A stretch of DNA of 64,000 nt, taken from Psychrosphaera saromensis. GTDB lineage: Bacteria; Pseudomonadota; Gammaproteobacteria; Enterobacterales; Alteromonadaceae. Both the position numbers and the translations under genes were made by a program. The stretch lies in assembly GCF_002954545.1 (NCBI RefSeq), contig NZ_MSCH01000003.1:1390824-1454823 (forward strand), given 5' to 3'. The notes beneath the pieces were generated by a model. The model had not been told where the DNA came from and made no database searches. It saw nothing but the letters and a program-made list of their open reading frames with translations. Shown in pieces: positions 9,875 to 20,020 of the stretch (the stretch's first letter is position 1; each line of letters begins with the position of its first letter).

Positions 9875-10036
9875 GTGTCTGGTGGTTTAGTTATTAAGTG
9901 TATTCAAATTTTATCTCAACAAGCCATTCAACTTTCTAGCAATTATAAGTTCGATATATGGCAAACTAGAGCACAGTTAACATTCATGATTAGTCAGCAT
10001 TAGCGATTAACCACTCAAAATAAGTTTTGTCACACC

Positions 10037-11230
10037 ATGAATAAAATTCAGCAAATGTTAAAAAGTTCCATACAAAAGAGCATTACGCAGCCGCAGCTGT
10101 TTTTATTAGTAATGGCGTTTGTGATGCCGTTTGTATTTCAAGTGTGGATGACATTATTAAATAACTTTGTAGTGGAAAAAGCAGCTTTTACTGGTGCCGA
10201 AATTGGCATGTTGCAATCTATCCGAGAAATCCCAGGCTTTTTAGCATTCACCGCCATTTATATTTTGATTGTTATAAAAGAGCAAAAATTCGCTATTTTA
10301 TCACTCGGACTATTAAGCATAGGTGTTGCGGTAACAGGCTATTTCCCATCTGAATACGGCCTGTTTATTACTACCTTTATTATGTCTGTTGGGTTTCATT
10401 ATTACGAGACTATTCAACAGAGCTTAACGCTACAGTGGCTAGATAAAAAAGAAACTGCGCATTTTATGGGTAAGCAACTGGCGGTGAAATCCTTTGCCTC
10501 CATATTAGCTTTTGTGGGTATCTGGTTTTTAATGGAGCAATTTAGCGTTAGCTATCAGACCACTTATTTAATAGCCGGCATACTAGGTTTTATCGTGGTG
10601 CTGTGGATGGCATGGCATTTTCCGCAATTTGAACAACCGCATGTTCAACATAAGAAGTTCCTTATGAGAAAGCGTTACTGGTTATATTACCTACTCACTT
10701 TTTTAAGTGGCGCACGCAGACAAATCTTCGTAGTCTTTGCTGGCTTTATGATGGTTGAGCAGTTTGGTTATAGCGTTGGCGAGATTAGTATCTTGTTTGG
10801 TGTGAATTACATATTCAATCTGTTTTTTGCTGCCAAAATTGGCAAGTGGGTTGGTAAAATTGGTGAGCGTAAAGCGTTAACCTTTGAATACGTAGGTTTA
10901 ATATTTGTATTTACCGGTTATGCGTTTGTTGAAAATGCAGAAATAGCCGCAGGCCTATACATAATCGACCACATGTTTTTTGCTTTAGCCATTGCCATTA
11001 AAACCTATTTCCAAAAAATTGCCGACCACAAAGACATAGCCGCCACCGCGTCAGTGAGCTTTACCATTAATCATATTGCCGCCGTGATCATTCCAGTATT
11101 ATTGGGCATGGTTTGGTTGTATTCACATACTTTAGTGTTTTTTGTAGGCACAGGTTTTGCGGTATTAAGTTTGGTTGGGAGTAGGTTGATTCCGGATAAT
11201 CCAAGTCAGGAGGAGTATATTCGAGGGTGA
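10037..11230 (+). CDS. MFS transporter
   Basis: Inner-membrane protein of 397 residues with about 12 transmembrane segments in two halves joined by a basic loop (HKKFLMRKRYWLYY). VVEKAAFTGAEIGMLQSIRE is a typical first loop, and FAAKIGKWVGKIGERKALTF resembles the conserved MFS motif between helices 8 and 9. Substrate unknown; it does not match a named subfamily I recognise. The ribosome site is weak. No partner gene is adjacent, and the accessory repeat region begins right after the stop. Confidence 0.75.
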   Translation: MNKIQQMLKSSIQKSITQPQLFLLVMAFVMPFVFQVWMTLLNNFVVEKAAFTGAEIGMLQSIREIPGFLAFTAIYILIVIKEQKFAILSLGLLSIGVAVTGYFPSEYGLFITTFIMSVGFHYYETIQQSLTLQWLDKKETAHFMGKQLAVKSFASILAFVGIWFLMEQFSVSYQTTYLIAGILGFIVVLWMAWHFPQFEQPHVQHKKFLMRKRYWLYYLLTFLSGARRQIFVVFAGFMMVEQFGYSVGEISILFGVNYIFNLFFAAKIGKWVGKIGERKALTFEYVGLIFVFTGYAFVENAEIAAGLYIIDHMFFALAIAIKTYFQKIADHKDIAATASVSFTINHIAAVIIPVLLGMVWLYSHTLVFFVGTGFAVLSLVGSRLIPDNPSQEEYIRG

Positions 11231-11784
11231 TATCAAAGGTGAGCTTTGGTCTCTTTTAAGGGCAAATTTGTTTTATACATTTAGTTCTCATTGGTAACGT
11301 TCAATTAACTTATTTCTGAACTCTAAGGTTTCGCCCCTCGGCGGTCATCAAGAAAACATCCCTGTATTGATGACATCCCATCGTCCCTGATGTGAACTAT
11401 ACCTTTTTGCAACAGCCCAAAAAGGTAGGCGGCTTTTATAATAAAACAGAGCGCCGCTTCCAAGCAAAATCCAATACTTCATTAAATAGTTATTTTTGTT
11501 TACAAAAACGGACTGAAAAGTCGTCCCTGACATACAGTCCTTTCTCAGCATCCATGCTTCGAATTTTATAAAAAATAATATTTGATGAAGTGATTTTGTG
11601 ATGGAGACTAAAAGCAAAAGCAAAAGCAAAAGCAAAAGCATTACAGTTTTATATGCAAATTACTTTTTCTAGCAATTGATACACGACTCTGGTAAAAATA
11701 AGTGATTCAGGAAAGTGAGCTATGACTCGGTAGAAAAATGCGCGATTCGCTCGCTATAAACATGTTATGTTTCAAGGGTAAAAC
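11231..11784. other. Non-coding, hairpin-rich accessory segment
   Basis: No credible gene is seen in these 554 bases. Inverted repeats include TCATCA/TGATGA around 11345-11375, CCTTTTT (11402-11408)/AAAAAGG (11419-11425), and GGACTG/CAGTCC around 11505-11540. The text around CGCCCCTCGGCGGTCATC (11332-11349) reads like a dispersed intergenic repeat of marine gammaproteobacteria; this is recognition from memory, not a search. A 17-base string, TCGAATTTTATAAAAAA (11559-11575), also occurs upstream of ppaC (8788-8804). Confidence 0.5.
11610..11639. repeat. Hexanucleotide microsatellite (AAAAGC)5
   Basis: Five perfect head-to-tail copies of AAAAGC. On the minus strand they would be read as a leucine run. 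Length variation by slippage is possible. It lies 145 bases upstream of the GTG start of the next gene. Confidence 0.95.
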
Positions 11785-12267
11785 GTGAGAAAAATATTAA
11801 TTTTACTGCTAGTTACTTGTGATTCATTTTCTTGCCAGTTAAGAGACGAAGAGCGCTTTCGAGATCATTTTTTCGAGGCTATGAGTGCTGGAAAAATAGT
11901 GGCTATTGCGGAAGTAAAGCGAACGTATCAGCGGCAAGATGTGTGTGGTTCGAAAAAATTCTGTTCGGATAGCGGGTTAGTTTTCGAAATTAAGGAACTA
12001 TTGAAAGGTACATCCTCAAGGTTTGTTGAAACATTTAGGTCAATTAGAACCTCTTGTTCTGATATTGAATTTCACCCTTCAATTATAAATGAACCTCGTG
12101 AAGCAGGCCTTTTAATCCGTTATCAAGTGGGTAATGATTACCTTGTTGTAATAGACGAATTGGAAAACGACTTTATTCTTGTTGCAGGAAAGAGGTTAAG
12201 AGATAGCTTATTGCTGATTAATAAGTACCAGAGTATTGGAATAGCTAGCAAGCCGATGAAGAAATAA
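11785..12267 (+). CDS. Hypothetical exported protein
   Basis: Protein of 160 residues starting at GTG 11785, with AAGGG about 6 bases upstream. It has a short hydrophobic N-terminus (KILILLLVTCDSFSC) that fits a signal peptide; the cysteines there do not form a standard lipobox. The body has a possible disulfide pair in DVCGSKKFCSDSG and a segment IVAIAEVKRTY...GLVFEIKELLKGT that resembles secreted beta-strand proteins of unknown function in marine bacteria. Its flanks are repeat-rich, and its stop codon lies inside a 10-bp tandem repeat, so it may be an acquired gene. Confidence 0.5.
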   Translation: MRKILILLLVTCDSFSCQLRDEERFRDHFFEAMSAGKIVAIAEVKRTYQRQDVCGSKKFCSDSGLVFEIKELLKGTSSRFVETFRSIRTSCSDIEFHPSIINEPREAGLLIRYQVGNDYLVVIDELENDFILVAGKRLRDSLLLINKYQSIGIASKPMKK

Positions 12268-12290
12268 AACGAAATAAAACGAAATAAAAT
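12261..12290. repeat. 10-bp tandem repeat across a stop codon
   Basis: Three copies of GAAATAAAAC (the last with one change). The TAA of the upstream gene is inside the first copy. A short direct repeat GGGTCAGGGTCA follows at 12296-12307; such strings often flank decayed mobile or REP-type elements. Confidence 0.85.
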
Positions 12291-12362
12291 AAAACGGGTC
12301 AGGGTCAGAGCAAAATTAAATGTTAATCAACTATTTTATTGTGTCAGGAGGTTAGGTAATTT

Positions 12363-12740
12363 ATGAAATATTTTATCCTACTTATTCTTATGTGGCCTAA
12401 AGTTGCAATGTCTGAATTGAATGTTATTGCGCCCCCTTTAGGTTTGACTCCTTTCTGGCTATTTGATGCAAGAACTCAATTGGAGAGCGAAGCTTTTTCT
12501 GCTGCAAAGTTGTATTTTAATGACAAGAATGAAAGGTTGAATGACTATTATTTAGTAAGCAGTTCTTTAGATGTTTCAACTGGTTTATATAGTTTCTATA
12601 TAGTGCACCGCTCAACATACAATGAAAGTCGCAAAGTAATGGATGAATCATATAAAAACGGAGAAATTTTCTTTGATATACGTAAAAATAAAATTGTGAA
12701 ATTTGAGAGGAAAAAGCACAAAACAATCAAAATAAATTAA
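12363..12740 (+). CDS. Hypothetical exported protein
   Basis: Protein of 125 residues with a clear signal peptide (MKYFILLILMWPKVAMS, cleavage near SEL) and a good ribosome site (AGGAGG, 12346-12351). The mature part has no cysteines; DYYLVSSSLDVSTGLYSFYIVHR alternates hydrophobic and polar residues like beta strands. No family is recognised. It is flanked by tandem repeats on both sides and sits in the same orphan-gene segment as the preceding protein, but the 95-base gap and separate ribosome site leave cotranscription open. Confidence 0.5.
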   Translation: MKYFILLILMWPKVAMSELNVIAPPLGLTPFWLFDARTQLESEAFSAAKLYFNDKNERLNDYYLVSSSLDVSTGLYSFYIVHRSTYNESRKVMDESYKNGEIFFDIRKNKIVKFERKKHKTIKIN

Positions 12741-12771
12741 CCCCGTGTCTACTTTTACGAGGTCACATCAT

Positions 12772-12813
12772 ACTTACAACTTACAACTTACAACTTACAA
12801 CTTACAGCTTACA
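12772..12813. repeat. 7-bp tandem repeat (ACTTACA)n
   Basis: Five ACTTACA copies and one GCTTACA follow head to tail, then degenerate copies reach about 12830. It sits between the convergent ends of the hypothetical gene and the OsmC gene. Confidence 0.93.
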
Positions 12814-12844
12814 GCTCAAACCTTACAACTCACACCTTGTGACC

Positions 12845-13249
12845 CTAAGCTTGTTTAATCTCAAAACTATGCGTTATGGTCGCTGCATTTTCTAACATCT
12901 TAGCTACTGAGCAATATTTGTCGGCAGACAGTGCTACTGCGCGTTCAACGTGTTTCTCTGCCACGTCGGTGCCAGTTACTACAAAGTTAAGGTGAATAGA
13001 TGTGAAGACCTTAGGGATGGTTTCAGCACGTTCTGCGCTTAATTCTACATCTACATTTTGAATTTTTTGACGGGCTTTTTCTAAGATAGAAACCACGTCA
13101 ATTGCGCTACAGCTACCAACCGACATTAGAACCATTTCCATTGGTGATGGTGCGCCACCTTCACGGTCGCCGTCGATAACAACTTTATGACCCGTTTCTG
13201 AATGACCAATAAATGCCATTCCATCAACCCAAGATACTTTTGCTTTCAT
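12845..13249 (-). CDS. OsmC-family protein (YhfA-like)
   Basis: Protein of 134 residues of the OsmC/Ohr fold, closest in style to E. coli YhfA. The two family cysteines are present, in SVGSCSAIDVVSIL and DKYCSVAKML. Ohr/OsmC members reduce organic peroxides through this pair; the YhfA subgroup has no proven substrate. GGAPSPMEMVLMSVGSC is the conserved helix region. It is the last gene of the minus-strand ast-linked cluster, 33 bases after the DUF3802 gene, so it may be cotranscribed with it. Confidence 0.88.
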   Translation of the reverse strand: MKAKVSWVDGMAFIGHSETGHKVVIDGDREGGAPSPMEMVLMSVGSCSAIDVVSILEKARQKIQNVDVELSAERAETIPKVFTSIHLNFVVTGTDVAEKHVERAVALSADKYCSVAKMLENAATITHSFEIKQA

Positions 13250-13282
13250 GTTTTCTACTTATTGAATTTTATATTGTAAAAA

Positions 13283-13633
13283 TTAATCTAATAACTCAGC
13301 AATGGCTGAATCAAATACATTTTTAATTAAGCCTGCAAATTCGTGAATAAACTCAGCTTGTTCTTCAGTCGCATGGTTAGTCCAATATACGTCTAATACT
13401 TGCTGGATATCATAAACAATACCGTCAACTTCACGCACGATAATCGCTCTGTGATTGGTCTCTAATGCTTCTTGTTGAGTACATAAATTGATGATCTGTT
13501 CAGACAGTTCTTCTTCAATCAATGTCTCGATTGTTGGCATGTCAGCAACGGGAGTCGTTGTATTGTGGAATATTGATTTACTGGTTGTTAAATAATCTAT
13601 TAATTGATCATATGCTGGTTTATCTGTGACCAT
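13283..13633 (-). CDS. DUF3802-type conserved protein
   Basis: Acidic cytoplasmic protein of 116 residues with no cysteine-rich or membrane features apart from a single Cys. MVTDKPAYDQLIDYL at the start and the C-terminal helices EEQAEFIHEFAGLIKNVFDSAI match my memory of DUF3802, a family restricted to Alteromonadales and Vibrionales. No function is known. It lies between DUF1338 and OsmC genes in the arginine-catabolism cluster. The family name should be treated as probable only. Confidence 0.6.
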   Translation of the reverse strand: MVTDKPAYDQLIDYLTTSKSIFHNTTTPVADMPTIETLIEEELSEQIINLCTQQEALETNHRAIIVREVDGIVYDIQQVLDVYWTNHATEEQAEFIHEFAGLIKNVFDSAIAELLD

Positions 13634-13666
13634 GGTTATACCTATAAAAATACCTGTAAAGTTAAG

Positions 13667-13699
13667 TTGGTTCAGTAAAAATAAGGATCACTGAACCAA
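13667..13699. repeat. 10-bp inverted repeat between DUF1338 and DUF3802 genes
   Basis: TTGGTTCAGT (13667-13676) and ACTGAACCAA (13690-13699) are perfectly complementary around a 13-base loop. No U tract follows on the minus strand. It may be an mRNA processing or stability hairpin rather than a terminator. Confidence 0.7.
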
Positions 13700-13712
13700 G
13701 ATTATGTCTAAT

Positions 13713-14519
13713 CTAACCTTTTACGTTGGTACTTTCAAAGATCTTATCGGCAGAAGCTGCAACAAAACCGGTATAAAGTTCGCCAGACGGTAGTGGATAA
13801 CGTAATGCAAATTCATAAAAACAGCTTGGAATAGTAAAATCACCATCGCTGAAATTAGTCACTGCAGAGTCTGCCATGGTTGAAGATTGCTCTAACAATA
13901 CTTCAGCAGAACCTTTAATTTCGCCACCGGCACTGTTTAATACAAAACCAGACGCTTTTAATTTTTCGTTAACTTCTTCAATAGTTGAATATTGGCTAAG
14001 TTGATTAATGCTTACGGTAAAGTGATTTGCTCTATAACCCCAAGCGGCCATCCATGCGGCATATTCACTTTCTTCAAGCAGTAATTGATATTCAGCGTGG
14101 CTGATCTTCCAATGCGTACCAGAGTACGGGAAGTTATCGGCTGTGACGGCATCAATAGAAATCTGATCAACCATTTTGTGAATAATCGTTTGCACATTCT
14201 GTGGGAATTCTTCAACAAGCAATTCACTGATAAATACTTTTGGTAATTCAGTATTAGGATGTTCAAAGTGTTTGGCTTTTAATTTTTTAGCTACAAAATC
14301 ATAATCGCCACAATCTTTATAACCTAAAGCTTCAAAGTGCGCAGATAGCTTTGCTAAATTCACTTTTTCGATGTTAAAGGTACGCAATGCAATATGATCA
14401 TTAATGATATCTTTACCATTTTGCTCACCCAAAAGTGTGTGAATTTTGTCAGCAGAAGGGGTGACCGTTAAGTAATTTTGCCAAAGGTTATCAAATAGTT
14501 CGTTTACATTTGTATGCAT
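13713..14519 (-). CDS. DUF1338 protein (2-oxoadipate dioxygenase/HglS-related)
   Basis: About 268 residues, belonging to DUF1338, a VOC-fold family whose characterised member HglS (YdcJ family) converts 2-oxoadipate to 2-hydroxyglutarate in lysine catabolism. NDHIALRTFNIEKVNLAKL holds the first likely metal-binding His. NYQL-type residues around the substrate pocket cannot be assigned by eye. This protein is much shorter than HglS (about 460), like the short DUF1338 branch found beside ast genes. Start: ATG 14519 is preferred because TAGGA abuts the ATG at 14528 too closely. A terminator separates it from astD. Confidence 0.8.
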   Translation of the reverse strand: MHTNVNELFDNLWQNYLTVTPSADKIHTLLGEQNGKDIINDHIALRTFNIEKVNLAKLSAHFEALGYKDCGDYDFVAKKLKAKHFEHPNTELPKVFISELLVEEFPQNVQTIIHKMVDQISIDAVTADNFPYSGTHWKISHAEYQLLLEESEYAAWMAAWGYRANHFTVSINQLSQYSTIEEVNEKLKASGFVLNSAGGEIKGSAEVLLEQSSTMADSAVTNFSDGDFTIPSCFYEFALRYPLPSGELYTGFVAASADKIFESTNVKG

Positions 14520-14544
14520 AGTATTCATTCCTAAACAAAGTTAT

Positions 14545-14569
14545 TAAAAAGGCAGCTAAGCTGCCTTTA
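14545..14569 (-). terminator. Rho-independent terminator after astD
   Basis: AAAGGCAGC (14548-14556) and GCTGCCTTT (14560-14568) form a stem with a 3-base loop; the minus-strand transcript then runs into UUUUU. It lies between astD and the DUF1338 gene, so the latter may be expressed partly by read-through or from its own promoter. Confidence 0.8.
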
Positions 14570-14609
14570 ATATGTACCGGCTAATATAAAATCAGCGTAA
14601 CTAAAAAAT

Positions 14610-16103
14610 TTAGATAGAAAGACCAGGGCTTAATGTCGCTGGTAATTCAACTTTATCTAACTCAACAGACGCTACTGGGTAAGCGCAGTAGTCAGCGGCA
14701 TAATAAGCGCTGGCTCTGTGATTACCACTTTGACCAATTCCACCAAATGGAGCGGCACTGCTCGCACCTGTAATTGGACGGTTCCAGTTAACGATACCAG
14801 CACGAATACGGCTTAAGAAACGGTCGTATAACGCAGCATCATCACTTAATAAGCCTGCAGATAAACCAAATGAGGTATCGTTAGCTAGTTCAATTGCGTG
14901 GTCAAAATCTTTGAATCTGAATACTTTTAATAATGGACCAAAGTGTTCGTCATCTGGGAAGTTTTTGATATTAGTACAATCAATGATCCCTGGAGATACA
15001 AAACCAGTTTCTTCTTTTAAGTGAACAAGCTCAACTAGAACTTCGCCGCCCATTTCAACTAATTCTTGCTGTACTGCAACCATGCCTAATGCGGCAGTTT
15101 CAGAGATCATAGATCCCATAAACGGCTCTGGAGCGCCTTCTAGTAAAGAATCACCAACAACGATAGCCTTTGTTGATTCAATTAATTTGGCTAGCACTGC
15201 GTCGCCTTCTGGACCTTCTGGCAACATTAAACGACGCGCACAAGTACAACGTTGTCCACTAGTTACAAAAGCAGACTGAATAATGTCATGAACAACGGCA
15301 TTAGTATTACTGGCATTAGAAACGATAAGTGGATTATTACCGCCCATTTCAAGCGCTAATATTTTACCCGGTTGAGCTGCAAATTGTTTATGTAGAATGT
15401 GACCAGTACCAGAACTACCAGTAAAGAATAAACCGTCAATTTGCGGGTGGTTAGCTAATGCTTTACCCGTTTCAACTTCACCTTGAACTAAGTTTAATAC
15501 GCCAGCTGGTAAGCCCGCTTTTTCCCATAACTCAACCATAAGTTGAGCAAACATAGGTGTTAATTCACTTGGTTTGAATACCACTGTATTACCAGCGATT
15601 AATGCTGGAACTATGTGTCCGTTTGGTAAATGGCCTGGGAAGTTATAAGGGCCATAAATCGCAACAACACCATGTGGGCGGTGACGTAACATTGCTTTAC
15701 CAACAGGCATTGCATTTTCTTTTGTGCCAGTGCGTTCGAAATACGCTTTCTCAGAAATGGCGACTTTACCAACCATAGCGCCAATTTCAGTGCGGGTTTC
15801 CCATAAAGGTTTGCCCGTTTCCATTGCAATGGCTAATGCTAGTTGTTCTTTGTATTCGCCTAACAGTTCTGCGAACTTTTTAGCGATAGTTAAACGTTCT
15901 TCAACTGTTTTATCTGCCCAAGGCAAAAATGCTGCACGTGCTGCTAAAACTGCGTCGTTAACTTGTGCAACGGTAGCTGATTTTGCTTGCCAAAGAGGTT
16001 CGTCAGTAGCAGGGTTTAATGATTCTAATTCATGGCCTTGACCTGCATGCCATTGACCATTAATGAATTGGCCGTCGATAAATTTATTTTCAGATTGAGT
16101 CAT
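14610..16103 (-). CDS. astD: N-succinylglutamate 5-semialdehyde dehydrogenase
   Basis: NAD-dependent aldehyde dehydrogenase of the arginine succinyltransferase pathway, oxidising succinylglutamate semialdehyde to succinylglutamate. The 497 residues fit AstD. The catalytic Cys is in [13 protein letters not shown], the active-site Glu in [13 protein letters not shown], and the cofactor loop in [46 protein letters not shown] is a family-typical C-terminal region. The gene starts 11 bases after astA with a GAGAG ribosome site, so the two are clearly coupled in one operon. Confidence 0.95.
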   Translation of the reverse strand: MTQSENKFIDGQFINGQWHAGQGHELESLNPATDEPLWQAKSATVAQVNDAVLAARAAFLPWADKTVEERLTIAKKFAELLGEYKEQLALAIAMETGKPLWETRTEIGAMVGKVAISEKAYFERTGTKENAMPVGKAMLRHRPHGVVAIYGPYNFPGHLPNGHIVPALIAGNTVVFKPSELTPMFAQLMVELWEKAGLPAGVLNLVQGEVETGKALANHPQIDGLFFTGSSGTGHILHKQFAAQPGKILALEMGGNNPLIVSNASNTNAVVHDIIQSAFVTSGQRCTCARRLMLPEGPEGDAVLAKLIESTKAIVVGDSLLEGAPEPFMGSMISETAALGMVAVQQELVEMGGEVLVELVHLKEETGFVSPGIIDCTNIKNFPDDEHFGPLLKVFRFKDFDHAIELANDTSFGLSAGLLSDDAALYDRFLSRIRAGIVNWNRPITGASSAAPFGGIGQSGNHRASAYYAADYCAYPVASVELDKVELPATLSPGLSI

Positions 16104-16114
16104 TATTTTGCTCT

Positions 16115-17140
16115 CTATATTAATTTAACTGCACGAAGTTGTTCACCCGCTGATACTTTAAGTACATCAGCAATTTCTTGTGTGATTTGAATCGTTAGCA
16201 GTGTTTTATCTAATTGTGCTGTGGCTGCCGTTGCTCGGAACAATTCAACTTCAAGGTTAGACATTAAAACATTGTCTTCCCCAGTTAATTGTTCAACAAC
16301 TTCAACTGTATATAAGTTACTGCCTTGTACACTGCGTAATTGTGACAAGTTTGCTTCTACAGTGGGGCCGGCATCAAAAATATCAACGTAGCCTTTCCAA
16401 CTAAATCCTTCAGACTTTAGTAGGTTTAACGCTGGTGCTGTATTTTCGTGTACTTTACCGATTACATCCTGTGCGGCTTGAGATAATAAGTTTACGTACA
16501 CTGGATATTTAGGCATAAGTTCTGCGATAAATACTTTTTGGCCAATACCTGTTAAATAATCGGCAGTTGGAAAGTCTAATGAAAAGAAGTTATCTTCTAA
16601 CCACTGCCAAAAAGGAGATTCACCATTGTCGTTTGACACTCCGCGCATTTCTGCAATAACAGTGTCAGAAAAACGAGTTCTATTTTGTGCTAAAAACAAG
16701 AAACGACATTTACTTAATACTCGGCCGTTTATTCCTTCGCGATAAGGTTCTCTTAGGAATAATGTACACAGCTCAGATGCAGCAGTGTAGTCATTACATA
16801 ACGTTAAAACTTCAGCGGTATTGTAAACGTTTAATTCACGGCTGTTGTGGACAACTTTGCTTAAATGGTAATGATAAAACGCATCTTTTAAGCCGACAGA
16901 AGATTCAATTCCTGTGGTTCCCATTATTTGGCCAGTGTCGGTATCTTCCATGACAAACAAATAACTATGATCACAAGGTCCATCACCAACATCTTCTTTA
17001 AAAGAGGCTTCTGCGTTGTTGATCTTGTTAGCAATCAACTCTTCATTTACTGGTAATGAAGTAAAGCCATGACCCGATTCAACTGCGATTTTGAATAGTT
17101 CTGCATAGTCTTTTTGCTGTATAGGGCGCACTACAAACAT
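16115..17140 (-). CDS. astA: Arginine N-succinyltransferase
   Basis: First step of the AST pathway: transfers succinate from succinyl-CoA to the alpha-amino group of arginine. The 341 residues match the single-chain gammaproteobacterial AstA with its GNAT-like fold. [29 protein letters not shown] is the conserved start (quoted in part: [16 protein letters not shown]), and [20 protein letters not shown] is a signature region. It lies between astC and astD. astB and astE, needed to finish the route, are not in this window and must be elsewhere if the pathway is complete. Confidence 0.95.
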   Translation of the reverse strand: MFVVRPIQQKDYAELFKIAVESGHGFTSLPVNEELIANKINNAEASFKEDVGDGPCDHSYLFVMEDTDTGQIMGTTGIESSVGLKDAFYHYHLSKVVHNSRELNVYNTAEVLTLCNDYTAASELCTLFLREPYREGINGRVLSKCRFLFLAQNRTRFSDTVIAEMRGVSNDNGESPFWQWLEDNFFSLDFPTADYLTGIGQKVFIAELMPKYPVYVNLLSQAAQDVIGKVHENTAPALNLLKSEGFSWKGYVDIFDAGPTVEANLSQLRSVQGSNLYTVEVVEQLTGEDNVLMSNLEVELFRATAATAQLDKTLLTIQITQEIADVLKVSAGEQLRAVKLI

Positions 17141-17161
17141 GCCGTATTCCTTTTATAAAAT

Positions 17162-17190
17162 AAAGCCAATGCAATGCATTGGCTTTTTTA
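17162..17190. terminator. Hairpin between astC and astA
   Basis: AAAGCCAATGC (17162-17172) pairs with GCATTGGCTTT (17176-17186). On the plus strand it is followed by a T run; on the minus strand (the ast direction) by UAUUUUAU, a weaker tail. It may attenuate ast transcription after astC or define a processing site. Confidence 0.6.
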
Positions 17191-17204
17191 TTCAGTAAGT
17201 TAAA

Positions 17205-18509
<1,305 letters not shown>

Positions 18510-18669
18510 TTATACTTTTATTGAAAAGTTAAAATCTAATTGGTATTGATTTTTTGACATTATATTTAGCCAAAATTTAACTGATTATTGCAGAAAAAAT
18601 AACAGAAGTCTTCCTTTGCGATTGTCCGTGATGCCTTTAAAATTGGGCGGTTCGATATAATTTCGATAA

Positions 18670-18709
18670 ATGTGAATAATTATTAAGGTGTTTGGAATAT
18701 TTGATAGAA
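18670..18709. promoter_or_regulatory. Tandem ArgR-type operator (ARG boxes) upstream of astC
   Basis: ATGTGAATAATTATTAAGG (18670-18688) matches the ARG box WTNTGAATWWWWATTCANW at 17 of 19 positions. A second, weaker GAAT half-site follows exactly 21 bases later (18695-18698), the spacing of paired 18-bp ARG boxes with 3 bases between. It lies about 260 bases upstream of the astC start in the 406-base gap 18411-18816, which otherwise holds only AT-rich DNA. ArgR activates ast operons in several gammaproteobacteria. Confidence 0.6.
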
Positions 18710-18816
18710 AAATAAAGTGGCGGGGGATTAGCTAGAATCGACTTAAGGTGACCAATGCTGGTTTGTAATAGGGCAAGTTACAGCGAATGAATAACCTGCA
18801 TACTTGCCCAGAATAT

Positions 18817-19950
18817 TTATTTGGTATATTTGATATTTGTTAGGTTAACTTTGTTTAATTCACCGATTATGGCGTTGCTGATCTTGTAATTAGTCAGGAA
18901 AACCTTGGCTTCATCGAGTTCAATTAAACGTGCTTTTTGCAGTATTTTATATTGTGCGAATGTACGAGCTTGCATCAATACTTGTGTCATTGGGCTGGCT
19001 TGGGCAAATGTTAACTTGTCTTTTATCTCTTCTGCGTATGGCGCGACGACAGCGTATTTTAAGCCTAATTTCTCAAATACTTTATAAGAAATTAAGTTAG
19101 AAAACTTACTCAGCGCTTCACTAATAAAGATTGGATCACTTTCTAGACTGTTAAGTACTTTTTCAATATCTCTACGACCCGTTTTTAACGAGTCTTTCAT
19201 TTGTGCAATTCGTACTGTGTCAAATGCACGTAGATATAAACGTAACGCAATAGAAATACCAACCGCGTGGAATAAGCCTAAGAAAAATGCCACAACTTCA
19301 TTTAATCCGTTGTACTTGGCTAGCTGTCTTGAGCAATTAGCGGTAGCGATTGCATATTGCCAATAACGACTTTTAAACGTGTTGTAAGGTTCTGTGCTGT
19401 GTGGCAACCAATGTTGTGCAGCTTGTGATAGAACCACTAATTTAGTGTTGTCTAACCCTATATATCGAATTGCTAACCCAAGGTTTTCAACCTTTGGTTT
19501 AATTGATTTAGCTTCACGAAAAGGAGGGTTGTTGATGGTTTCGATAAACTTGCTTTTTAACCAAGGAATGTTGGCGATAATTTGTTCAAAATGAGTGACG
19601 CCAGACGCTTTTGCCGCGCAAGCATCGAACAATTTAGGTAATTCAGGTTCAAAATTGAGTAGTTCATTAAAGATGTAATCTGGGTCAGCAACACGCTGTT
19701 TTAAATATTCGAATAGTGTTTCATGGAAATATTCACTGACATAAACTTTAAACTCTTGTTCTGTTTCTTGTCTTTTTTGCTTTTTTTCTTGAGCTTTGGC
19801 TTCAATATCTAACAAGGCACGAGTAGAGCTTTGACGTAATTCTTCACGATTGAACCCTAATCGAGATAAGGCAAAGTCATCAGAAAGCAGTAAGTCTGAG
19901 AATCTAGACTCGACAAAAGATGCTGTTTTTTGATAATTAGGGTTATTCAT
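18817..19950 (-). CDS. HDOD-domain protein
   Basis: Cytoplasmic protein of 377 residues. Residues about 40-80 form a charged segment (AKAQEKKQKRQETEQE) with coiled-coil character, and the middle part is an HDOD domain: IKPKVENLGLAIRYIGLDNTKLVV is its typical helix, and FFLGLFHAVGISIALRL is its HD-derived core without the metal ligands. HDOD proteins are non-enzymatic HD-GYP relatives that act in signalling, often beside c-di-GMP proteins. It lies between pabA and astC on the same strand. Partner and function are unknown. Confidence 0.7.
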   Translation of the reverse strand: MNNPNYQKTASFVESRFSDLLLSDDFALSRLGFNREELRQSSTRALLDIEAKAQEKKQKRQETEQEFKVYVSEYFHETLFEYLKQRVADPDYIFNELLNFEPELPKLFDACAAKASGVTHFEQIIANIPWLKSKFIETINNPPFREAKSIKPKVENLGLAIRYIGLDNTKLVVLSQAAQHWLPHSTEPYNTFKSRYWQYAIATANCSRQLAKYNGLNEVVAFFLGLFHAVGISIALRLYLRAFDTVRIAQMKDSLKTGRRDIEKVLNSLESDPIFISEALSKFSNLISYKVFEKLGLKYAVVAPYAEEIKDKLTFAQASPMTQVLMQARTFAQYKILQKARLIELDEAKVFLTNYKISNAIIGELNKVNLTNIKYTK

Positions 19951-20020
19951 ATGATAGTTATATTCAGTTTATGTTAGTTATTTAGAATGACGCAATTACA
20001 TCAAGTCTATTGGAATTTGA

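Noticed and set aside
8788-11575. 17-base identity TCGAATTTTATAAAAAA upstream of ppaC and in the accessory gap
   Set aside because: The string is nearly all A/T, so chance identity is likely; no longer match surrounds it.
11348-11641. Minus-strand frame of 97 codons beginning with a leucine run
   Set aside because: The N-terminus is only the AAAAGC microsatellite read backwards, no ribosome site is present, and the rest covers hairpin-rich non-coding DNA.
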